Below, piece by piece: positions 21,208 through 30,132 of a DNA stretch of 64,000 bases. Position 1 is the first letter of the stretch, and each line of letters opens with the position of its first letter. The notes beneath the pieces are model-generated. The model did not search any database and was not told the origin of the DNA. It saw only the letters and a program-made list of their open reading frames with translations. The position numbers and the translations under genes were made by a program. Location: contig OY992537.1 of NCBI GenBank assembly GCA_963921195.1, positions 71,648,979-71,712,978 on the forward strand, written 5' to 3'. This stretch comes from Pegoplata infirma. Its lineage: Eukaryota; Arthropoda; Insecta; Diptera; Anthomyiidae.

Positions 21208-21311
21208 AGATGGAGAATGCAAGGACAACTTTATATTCATGCAATAAAAGATCATAGTGAGATGGAGAATGCAAGGACAACTTTATATTCATGCAATAAA
21301 AGATCATAGTG
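21208..21311 (+). repeat. 52-bp tandem duplication
   Basis: The 52-bp segment starting AGATGGAGAATGCAAGGACA occurs twice in a row without differences, so the duplication is recent. It lies between the Jockey-like remnant and the SINE. Confidence 0.9.
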
Positions 21312-21521
21312 GGGGTCCCTGCAGGTTAGCAGGCTAGCTTTTGAAAGTGTATGTCGTGGGTTCGATTACAACCATTGATCATGTTTACTACAACGAGATG
21401 ATGGGCATCGTTGCCTGTTTTCGGTTAGGTTGAAGTTATAAAAAATATGGGTTCTATCTACATAGAATGTATAAATAAAAATGCTTGATCATGGGATCAC
21501 TATAATAATTATTATTAAAAC
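21310..21521 (+). mobile_element. tRNA-like SINE, copy 1
   Basis: It begins with a tRNA-like head. GGTTAGCAGGCTAGC resembles a pol III A box region, and GTGGGTTCGATTACAACC fits the B box consensus GGTTCGANTCC. It continues with CTACAACGAGATGATGGGCA, TTTTCGGTTAGGTTGAA and an AT-rich tail. The body matches the minus-strand SINE at 27624-27817. The word GATCATAG at 21302-21309 and 21522-21529 is a plausible 8-bp target-site duplication. Transcription by pol III and mobilisation by a LINE is expected for such elements. Confidence 0.75.
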
Positions 21522-21529
21522 GATCATAG

Positions 21530-22340
21530 AAACTTTTCAGTCTACTTCATTTAGTTTATTCCAAACTGCATTGCTACCAAATCAATAGGCAACCATTTGC
21601 GATCTCTGCAATTCTTGTAACCCAAGAAGAACCTGTTAGACTTTAAGACTCCTCAAAACAAAAGTAAACACAATCTACCACTTCGAAGAACTATTTTTTA
21701 TGGTTCATTCAATACAATTTCCTAAAAAAAAACAATTTTCTAAAACAAGTTAACACCTTGCAAATGCATCTTCTTTTTATTTTAGCAAATTCTCTTTAAA
21801 TAACATCAAAATAAGTACGACAATAGATCGATCGATCGATTCAACTTAACCAAACATCTGATGGCCAACACAAAGAAAGGATAGGATACATTACAGAATT
21901 CCTAGAAATCACAAACAAATAATAATGATGCTGATTACAATGCTCAACAAAAACAAAAAGATCTTAAAGAAATTGTAACAAATCGAGTTAATACCGCACT
22001 AGAATAGAATGAATTACATAAATTTCAGATGACAAAAAAAATGTATAAAGAAAATCTGTAGAAACGAACAATAGAATTACGGTAATTCATTGACAAAAGA
22101 ATTGCAACATACATGTAGTTCAAGGAACATATATGTTGTAGGACATGAATATCAAACAACACCTTGTTGGTCTGGTTAACAATAACTTATAAAAGACAAG
22201 CATGCAACATGTGCAACTTCTTATGCTTCTTTGGTGATAAAGAAAGGTGACATTTAGGACAATGAGCAAACAATATTTAGGGCAGTAGCAAATTGTTTGC
22301 ACTTACACTAATACACTGGCTTTATTGATGGACTTAAAGG
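21530..22340. other. AT-rich low-repeat stretch, no gene seen
   Basis: Contains GATCGATCGATCGATT (21825-21840) and no recognised gene; the short ORF on the minus strand near 22120-22302 has no recognisable domain. Confidence 0.35.
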
Positions 22341-22399
22341 AATTGTTTCGTTAACTAATTTTTTGAGTTAGGGAAGAATTGGCTTTCAACGCACGTACT

Positions 22400-23720
22400 T
22401 CTCCACATATAGACTCTAAGGAACATTAATGCATCTACCGCAATAGCAGAGAAAATGTTTAACAAATCCAGCGGTCCTAGAATCTTTGAAACCCTCACAA
22501 AAATTATAACCCATTATTTAATTAGTTTCTAAGGTTCTAGAATCACATAAAGCTCAGAATTGAGAAGCTCACTATTGTAAAAGTAAGGTTTAAGAAAATT
22601 CAGAAGTCCATGGTTGACTGACAATATTCTAATGTTTAGTTATCTTTAGAAACCCATATTTTGACTGAAGGTTATTTAATATTAATTCAAAGCCCACGAT
22701 TTTAACTACATGGTATTAAAAGCTTGGGAGAACCACCGAATTTCAAATTAATGTACTCTGTGGTTAAGAAACCTTCAGAAATTCCAGATTAATTAGATGA
22801 ATTCTCATGTTTTGAACTATTTTAAATCCCGTGATTGATTGTTTTACTACCTAGAACGGATATCGGTAAAAAAATAAACAGTTGTGGAAAAGCCTGAGCT
22901 GATTTATTTTCTAGTTCTGTTGAATTTCGATTAAAATTATACCAAAAGAAACTGGACTTTTTTTCTTAACCAGTTCTGGAACTTGTTTTGAAGCTGCTTC
23001 TGAGTCAATTAAATCTGACATTTAATCCCCTAGAAATTAGTTGTGGATCCCGTTTTATAAATGCTGTTTCTAGCATTAATTTATTATGAACCGATTTTTA
23101 AAACATTTTCCTGGGTAGGCTCTGAGCATTTGTAACCTTTGAAGCCCATCGATGTTTAACTAAATCATTTTTAACTAGATCAAGAAACCCAAAACTATTT
23201 AAAAACATTTATAGATTTTGGAACGTTTGAAACTCCAAGGTTAATTACCTATAACCTTAGGTATTTGAACCTTCAGAAACCCAACGTTGTTTTACAAAAT
23301 CTCGAATTTAAGTTTTTCGAATTTTGGGAATTTAGCGGTTATTTGATTAGGATCTAAGGTTTTGGAACCTTTAGAGACCAACGATTATTTGAAAATACCC
23401 TCAGGCTCTGAAAAAAAATCTAGTTCAAGATGTGTTGAAATCACCAAGTCACGAAATGACTTGGTTAAGACCTTAAGAATACGTAAACTTTGGCTTACAA
23501 AAATTAACCATGGGTTAGGGAACCTTTAGATCCTCATTATTTGAAATATTTTAAAGTTTTAGATTAGTTGTGGCTCTAAAAAACCTGTTATAGAATAGAT
23601 GTGTTAAGAAAGGATTTTTGAAAAATTTCCAGGTTAGATCCAGAGCATTTGATACCAAAACGTCGCATTACAAAAAAAATATTTGTTTGGTACAAATTAA
23701 ACTCATGACCTGTTTTAAGA
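22400..23720. repeat. highly diverged tandem repeat (AACCTTTAGAAACCCA phrases)
   Basis: Phrases of the type TAGGTTCTAGAACCTTTAGAAACCCACGATTATTTGA recur with many changes: near 22535, 22645, 22763, 23275, 23345-23385 and 23525, and again at 26318-26345. The period is irregular, about 50-60 bp. It looks like an old minisatellite or satellite remnant. No coding potential. Confidence 0.5.
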
Positions 23721-23776
23721 CAAATAAGCTAAAAAAAAATATTTTGAGAAGGGATATTATAGCTCGATGTTATTAT

Positions 23777-24406
23777 TATACCCTCCAACCACAGTATGGG
23801 GGTATACTCACTTTGTCATTCCGTGTGAAACGCATTGAAATATCGGTCTAGGACCCTATGAAGTATATATTTTATTGATCAGTGATCGATTCCAAGACAT
23901 TCTAGCGATGTCCGTCCGTCCGTCTGTAGAGGACATGATACTGTCCAAAATAAAAGAGCTAGACTTCCTAGGCAGGTTAAGTTCGGAAATGGACCAAGGG
24001 GGAAAAAGTTCCCCCTTAGAGAACTAAACCAACCCATGAAAAATACCACTTTTTTACATGATTTTTTGTGTTTTTGTTTAACAAATGCAACATTTTTATG
24101 CTACAGGAAGTTCAAAGTTCTGCATTTGGACCCAGAGAATTAGATAATGTCGTTTTTTCGGTCCGCCCCCCTTTTATGGGCGTGGAATAATTTTTTTTTT
24201 TAAATAATGGTAAACTTGTATTTCTTTAGAGCATAAAGCATAAGAATGAATTTTTAAACACATATTCGAGAGGAAATTTCCCCCCCCCCCCCAATTACCA
24301 CTTTCGACCCAAAAAAAAAGAAGGAAAACGTCTCTGAAATTTTTTTTTTTTTGCATGTTGGAGGGTATAACAGATTCGGCACAGCCGAATTTAACACTCA
24401 TACTTG
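23777..24406 (+). mobile_element. Helentron-like element (family alpha), copy 3
   Basis: A full-length-looking copy. It starts TATACCCTCCAACCACAGTA, carries CGAAATATCGGTCTAGGACC-type and TCCGTCCGTCCGTCTGT blocks, and ends GGAGGGTATAACAG, hairpin ATTCGGCACAGCCGAAT, CATACTTGTTTTTT. About 630 bp, no protein. Confidence 0.8.
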
Positions 24407-24439
24407 TTTTTTACTTATTAAAACCATGATATTTGTGTA

Positions 24440-24695
24440 GAACAATTTGAGAATCTGAGACTTTTCCTAAAAGTGAAATGTCTCAGAATCTGAAACTTTT
24501 TCCACACAAAAAATGTCACATCTGAGAATACTATTGTACGAAAAATGTCTCAGTATTTGAGAGTATTTTTTATATGAAAAACGTGTTAGATCTGTAACTT
24601 CTTCAATATGAAAAATGTCTCAGAATCTGAGACTTTATCTACATGAAAAATGACTCAGAATCTAAGACTTTTTCTATACGAAAAATGTTTAAAAA
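24440..24695. repeat. degenerate 35-bp satellite relative
   Basis: Seven or so diverged units with TGTCTCAGAATCTGAGACTTT alternating with A/T blocks such as TCTACATGAAAAA. They match the unit of the homogeneous array at 60820-62280 but are much more mutated. No ORF. Confidence 0.75.
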
Positions 24696-24699
24696 ACAA

Positions 24700-25257
24700 T
24701 ATCTACCGATTTCGTGCAAAGCCTTGGATGTGCCAGACCAAAATAAATTTAGATAAAAACATCGCGTATTCTGCTCACAATCACTTAAGGCAACAAATCA
24801 AAAAGCAAATCGGTTCTACTCGTTAAGGCACGTCTTTTGGTGTTTTAAGTTTGAACATGATGCATTAATTGCTACTAAAAAATAGGAAACAGATTTATAA
24901 ATTTCGCACAATTTTCAAAAATTCTATAAAAATTTTGCAATTTATTTTTTTTTAACCCTCCATTGATTTTGTGATGTAAACTGACAAAAAACTCGGTTTA
25001 CGCAACAGACCGCCATATTTCGACTGAAACCGCGAATGTTCCTCGCGAAAAAATGGTAAAAATTACGTTTTTTCTTTCGAAATTTGAGCTGCTGATACTC
25101 CATTACCACTTGTGGCACGTCAACGGGAATGATTCAAAAATAGGAATTACAACATCTTCAAACTCTTGTTCAACATTTTTTTATTTAATAGAGGGGGCCG
25201 AAATTCCTGATCAAAAAAACGCAAAAGTTTAAAAACACCTTATTTTTTGGTTTCAAA
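24700..25257. other. stretch without recognised gene
   Basis: AT-rich DNA with no shared repeat that I can identify and no ORF of note. Confidence 0.3.
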
Positions 25258-26246
25258 ACTTTACCGTCATATAAAAGAGCTAGACTCCTGTGATTTGGCA
25301 CGAATATGTCTTATAATCCTAGGCAGGTTAAGTTCATAAATGAGCAAAATCGAGCCAGGGGGAAAAAGTTCCCCTTGAAGAACTAAACCAACCTCTGAAA
25401 AACACCATTTTTATACCCTACGCCACTCTGTGGTACAGGGTATAATGAGTTTGTGCTGATGTTTGTAACTACCCGAAATATTGGTCCTAGACCTACCTTC
25501 AAGCATACCTATCGACTCAGAATTACTTTTTGATTACCGTCCGTCTGTCCATCTATTGGTTTAAGCACGATACAGGTAGCAATTTTCAATCAATTGACTT
25601 AAAATTTACAATTTATGCACATTTTGCCCCTATTGAAATTGGAGAAGATCGGTCCATGTTAAGACCTAGCCCCCATACAAACGCCCCCTTTGGATTCGGC
25701 TTAAATAACTCTAATAACCGTATTATTATAGATATCGCTTTGAAATTCAGCAGGTAATTAAATTTTGTATGCGTAAATCACCATTCCAAATCTCAAAGGA
25801 ATCGGGTCAGTCCTTTTGGTAGTCCCCATACAAACCACCTTCCCGATATTCACATAATTCCCTCAAAATTCATAAAAATGAAAATATTTGATAAAAATTT
25901 TATTTTTAGGTGTTAAACGTGTACTTTAGTAACCTAATCAAATCGGAATATAATTGGACAATTTTTGTACTTATTGTTAGTCCCCGATATAAAAATTTCG
26001 ACAGATATTCAGTTAAATTGGTCTTTTTTTGTGGGCGTGGATTAAAATAATAGTTTTAATAATGATAAAAGCGTATTTCTTTAAAAACAAATATTTCGAG
26101 GGGAAATCTGTCCTCCTAATGAAAGCTGCCAACTGCCCCCTAAAGAGAAAGAAGAAAACGCTACTGATTTATTTTAATTTTTCTTTTCTTGCATGTTGAA
26201 GTGTATAAAAGATTCGGCACAGCCGAATTTAACACTCTTAATTGTT
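25258..26246 (+). mobile_element. family alpha element (copy 4, 5' part missing) split by a family beta element
   Basis: 25258-25406 is the alpha interior (AGAGCTAGACTCCTGTGATT, CCTAGGCAGGTTAAGTTC, AACTAAACCAACCTCTGAAA). The alpha sequence resumes at about 26030 (GTGGGCGTGGATTAAAATAA) and ends at 26246 with GTGTATAAAAG, hairpin ATTCGGCACAGCCGAAT and CTCTTAATTG. The beta element lies in between, at a T-run. The alpha 5' end is absent. Confidence 0.65.
25411..26029 (+). mobile_element. Helentron-like element (family beta), copy 1
   Basis: It starts TATACCCTACGCCACTCTGT, then AGGGTATAATGAGTTTGTGC and CCGAAATATTGGTCCTAGAC. The same order occurs on the minus strand at 55241-56020. The 3' hairpin end is missing; the copy breaks off near 26029 inside a segment also seen at 43860-43910. 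Confidence 0.7.
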
Positions 26247-26249
26247 ATT

Positions 26250-27555
26250 ACTCGATCTTTTAACTTTTAGAAATTTATGTTTGGTTAGTTAATATATTTT
26301 TCATAAGAATCTGATATTTCGGTACCTTCAGAAACCCACGAAAATTTGACATGAATTTTTTTACGAATTTGTTTTAAGATTTTTCTATGAAAATGTACTC
26401 AAAAGTATGGCATTGTAAACTACTCTCTCGGATTGTTAGTTAAAAAAGTGTTAATTATTTTAAACTTTTTACGTCGCTTTTATAGTATGTTCAACACTTC
26501 GATTTTATAATTCATTCCTTTAAACTCCTTTATAATTCCATGACACAATACTAATGCATGTGTATTTGTATTTCTTTGCGAAATACCTGTCGTCCCTAAG
26601 TCTATACAAAACCAGACAACAAGTCGTCTTTAACAGGACATAAAAAATATAACAGAAAAGATACACAAAAAAATGTCTCGTAAATTTAAAATAAATTTGT
26701 TTTCCAAGAAAACAAATAAAATTTGTAATGGTTGTTGACCCAGTTCATAAAAAAAATTGCACAAATTTATTGTTTACTTTCTATGGAAGGTTGGCGGTAA
26801 ATCAAACGTAAGTATATATTTCAAAAGAAATCAGTAATTTCTTATTAATTAAGTGAATACCGCAATTGAAACAATGTCATTTAATCAAGCCTAGATTCGA
26901 AACACTTGTTATTCATTAAATTTTGTGTTATATAATTTTTCCAGAAATTGCATGATTTCATTATGTTTTTAAAAATCGTCGGTTTATTGTAGAAAATATT
27001 TTAGAATTCCTTTATAATCTGGCGTTAAGATTCATGTTATTGTTCCAAATATTCGTTGCGGCTTTTTAACATTGTTGTTTTTAGCAATTTTTTGTAGATG
27101 TTGTTAAAGTCGGCTTTTCTTTTTAATGTTTCTATCTTTGCTTCCAGATGAAATCAAATCCTTTTTTTGTTAATTCCTTCAAAATTTGAAAAACTATTGT
27201 TTATTTTTTGCTTGAGGTTTTCTAGCCTCACTGAATAATTCTTTTTAAATAAATAGAACTTGGGTATTATATGTAATCCATAGCTACTTGTTGATTATTT
27301 ATCATCAAACAAACAAAAAAGTCAGTTCTTCTTTTTTTAAATCCATATCTTGTCTATTCAATCTTTACAGGTGCAAGTCATGAATGCAACAAGTAGAAAT
27401 AGTTTTCTGAGGTTTTGTTTTGTAAGAGAAATAAATACTCTGCGAAGTTATGAAGACAAATAAAAACTTATATCTCCCCATTTCCTGAATCATTTCGACT
27501 ATAGGGAAATATTTTTTTTACCTTAATGTCCGTGGAGCTCTTTTGTCCATTTTCC
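26250..27555. other. AT-rich low-repeat stretch, no gene seen
   Basis: Apart from a short relative of the AACCTTTAGAAACCCA repeat at 26318-26345 this region shows no repeat shared with the window and no credible ORF. It may be intronic or intergenic. Confidence 0.35.
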
Positions 27556-27606
27556 CCCCTAGTATAATACACTATATTAATTTGCAAAACGCATTGAATT
27601 ATCGGT

Positions 27607-27623
27607 CGAGGACCTCATTATGT
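27607..27623. repeat. 17-bp target-site duplication of SINE, left
   Basis: CGAGGACCTCATTATGT, repeated exactly at 27818-27834. Confidence 0.9.
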
Positions 27624-27817
27624 CACATGAGCAATTATTTTTATTTATTCTTTCGATTTATTTACAACTCATTTTAAATAAATTCAACCTAACCGAGAAC
27701 TGGTAACAATGACCGTTGCCTCGTTGTAGCGAAAAAACCAAGGGCTCTGGTGGGAATCGAATCCACGACCCCCACGTTGAAAGGCTAGCACGCTACCAGC
27801 TAGCCTACGGCAACCCC
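27624..27817 (-). mobile_element. tRNA-like SINE, copy 2, with 17-bp target duplication
   Basis: On the minus strand it begins with a tRNA-like head (GGGGGTTGCCGTAGGCTAGC, then GGTAGCGTGCTAGCC, then GGATTCGATTCCCACC as B box). It continues with CGCTACAACGAGGCAACGG and TTCTCGGTTAGGTTGAATTTATT, and ends in an AT-rich tail. The flanking 17-bp direct repeat is exact, which indicates LINE-type integration and a fairly recent event. It is probably not a working tRNA gene: extra sequence follows the tRNA-like part and the duplication encloses the whole unit. Confidence 0.88.
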
Positions 27818-27839
27818 CGAGGACCTCATTATGTAGATT

Positions 27840-29243
27840 TGACATTCCATGTCAAATCGGACACTTTGAATATTTTTTTTTTAGATTTTTCCAATTTGTT
27901 GACAGTTTTTAGTACCCTTCGAAAACTCCTTTGTGGTAAATTTTTGGATTTTTTGGATGACCCGTTCAGAAGATATCGAATTTTTAAAAATTGGTAGTTT
28001 GTTCCGTTACTCATAACTTCTTCAATAATGCTCCAAATTGAATTTTTTTTTCAAAATTTTTGTTTTTTTACGTATTTTTACAAAAAAAAATTTTAAAAGT
28101 ACTCTAGTATGTGATTTTTAAGTTTTAAAATTTAAATCTCATTTTTGAAAATGTATCTACTCTTTCATTTTTTTGAAATTTTTTAAATTATTACTATTTT
28201 TTTAAATTTTTTGAAAAATTCATTGTAATTTTCCAATCTTAAAATCATTTCTACTGCTTTAATGGTGCGTCACAGAGGGGTCATTTCCAAGACCGACCCC
28301 CATTAATTTTTCCGTCGTAACATTTCTCCGGAACAAACTAATACCCTATCTCCAATTTCTAAGGGGGCTCCCACACAAAATGACATTTTTTAAAATTTGC
28401 TCCAACCTCTCTAACTGCCCTACGAGTGTCCTTAGAGCAATAAAATGTATGACCGACCCATAATATTTTTTTTAGTACAAACATTTTCTCTGAACACACC
28501 TACCCTTTAACTTTAACTATTAAAGCGGTTTTATTTATTTTTTGTAAATTTGTTTTATTTAATCAGCTTCTACCAGTCCAATGGTGCGTCCGAGAGGGGT
28601 CATTAGTTAGACCGACCCCTATTTATTTTTACCCTCCAACATTTTTGTAAAATATACCCACGCCCTATCTCCACTCTCCAAGCAGGCTTCCATTCAAAAT
28701 TACATTTTTATAAAATTTGCTCCAACTGTAATTTTTATGGGAGCCTGCTGGGGAGTGGAGATAAAACGCAGGTATGTTTTACAAAAATGTTGGAGGGTAA
28801 AAATAAATGGGGGTCGGTCTTGCTAACGACCCCTCTGGGACGCACCATTGGACCGGTAGAAGCTGATTAAAATAAACAAATTTACAAAAAATAAAAAGAA
28901 TTGTATGGGGACCTCCTTAATAGTTAAAGATAGAGGGTAGGTGTGTTCAGAGAAAATGTTTGGACTAAAAAAATATTGTGGGTCGGTCATACATTTTATT
29001 GCTCTAAGGGCACTCGTAGGGCATTTAGAGCGGTTGGAGCAAATTTTAAAAAATGTCATTTTGTGTGGGAGCCTCCATAGAAATTGGAGATAGGGTAGTA
29101 GTTTGTTCCGAAGAAATGTTTAGACGTAAAAATTAATCTGGTCGGTCTTGGAAATGATCCCTCTATGACGCACCATTGGAGCAGTAGAAATGATTATAAA
29201 ATTGGAAAATTACAATAAAATTTTTTCAAAAAATTTAAAAAAA
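27840..29243. mobile_element. foldback element with long arms, copy 1 (right end lost)
   Basis: Its left end (CATTCCATGTCAAATCGGACACTTTG) matches the left arm of 48981-50926, and so does the sequence that follows (TTAGATTTTTCCAATTTGTT, GACCCGTTCAGAAGATATCG). The two arms face each other around a centre near 28730 (GGGGTCGGTCTTGCTAACGACCCC and its inverse). The right arm stops near 29243, before the terminal CCGATTTCA...GGAATG is reached. The region gives short ORFs only by chance. Confidence 0.75.
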
Positions 29244-30110
29244 TATTGATAACAGAGGACAACACTTTTTTTTTGCCCGTGTTCTGATAGCTAATTTTGG
29301 GTATTAGGGGTACGCTGATTTCAAATCTGGATACCGTTTTTTTTGGGTCAGCTCTAGTTTTCGAGATATAGCCTAAGGAAACTTTGAAAATATGCTGTTT
29401 TTCATGTTTGTGAGTCTGTATTTACCAACACTAGTCTTGCATCCAAAAAGTGAATGACGATTTTAGGTATGTTGGATATGCTGATTCCAAAAACGCTCTT
29501 ACTTTTGTTGAGCCATCTTTAGTTTTTGAGATATCGCCATAATAAAATTTTTAAATTTATGGCCTCTATAATTTTGTCTAAATATTTATGCCCTTTTTAA
29601 TAACTCGAAAACCAAAGCTGTCAGAAAAAAGCTAATACCAGTTTTGGAATCCTGGCATCCAATATAGTTAAGTTCGTGTTTAAAACTGTGGCACAAAATT
29701 ATAGCCTAGCAAAATTGGTATTAAACGCACTTTTCGACTCTTAAACAGCGAGTTGCTCGCAAACGCGAGCTGATGGAAACAATTGGATCACAGATTCGGA
29801 ATCAGCATACTAAAATTCATATAAATCAGTTGTCAATTTATTCAGTTAATATCACTCATTCGCAACGTTAAATCAAGAAAATACAAGCAAATTACAAAAT
29901 TGTTATGAAATTTAAAGTTCAAATGCGATTTTCTCGAAAAAAAACGAAAAACGTGTTTCTGAATTTTTTGTGTGGATGGACAAACATCTAAACTTAAAAA
30001 AAAAAAATTAAAAAAAAAGTGGCATGTTTTTTAATAAATTGACATTATTAAATAATGGAAAATTTCAAAACGGGTTCTGAAAATTTTCAACAAAAAAAAA
30101 TTTTTAATCG
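29244..30110. repeat. repeat with TTAGTTTTTGAGATAT phrases
   Basis: Phrases such as CTCTAGTTTTCGAGATATAGCC (near 29345) and CTTTAGTTTTTGAGATATCGCC (near 29518) are also found near 1425, 1725 and 42255. They appear to be diverged copies of one dispersed repeat. No credible ORF. Confidence 0.45.
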
Positions 30111-30132
30111 ATCATCATCATCATTATTAGCA

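Larger units (their letters stand above)
18770..21215 (+). pseudogene. Jockey/CR1-like LINE reverse transcriptase, decayed and interrupted
   Basis: Translation in shifting plus-strand frames gives a recognisable Jockey-type ORF2 order. The upstream linker (18950-19080; ARDSFLPKSG-like) is followed, after a 1.2-kb insertion, by SPLPDGISALVLEHCG (about 20395-20440). Then come LPIPKKGESYNPDNYRTIAV (about 20527-20587), NSLLCDRKYGFV (about 20653-20690), VDISNAFNCMW (about 20768-20800) and SFADGS (21016-21033), followed by a thumb-like segment to about 21190. The catalytic FADD is FADG here. Several frameshifts and stops (TGA after IAV) show a dead copy. It hosts LINE copy C, with duplication TATCCTTTACTA. 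A second fragment lies at 37568-37905. Confidence 0.8.
27556..27840 (+). mobile_element. decayed Helentron-like 5' end carrying a SINE
   Basis: TTGCAAAACGCATTGAATTATCGGTCGAGGACC...CATTATGTA is a mutated form of the block that opens family alpha elements (ACGCATCGAAATATCGGTCTAGGACCCC...). The SINE at 27624-27817 has inserted into it, duplicating 17 bp. Confidence 0.5.

Noticed and set aside
27716..27817. possible tRNA gene
   Set aside because: A and B box-like sequences are present, but the unit continues with a SINE body and is enclosed in a 17-bp target-site duplication.
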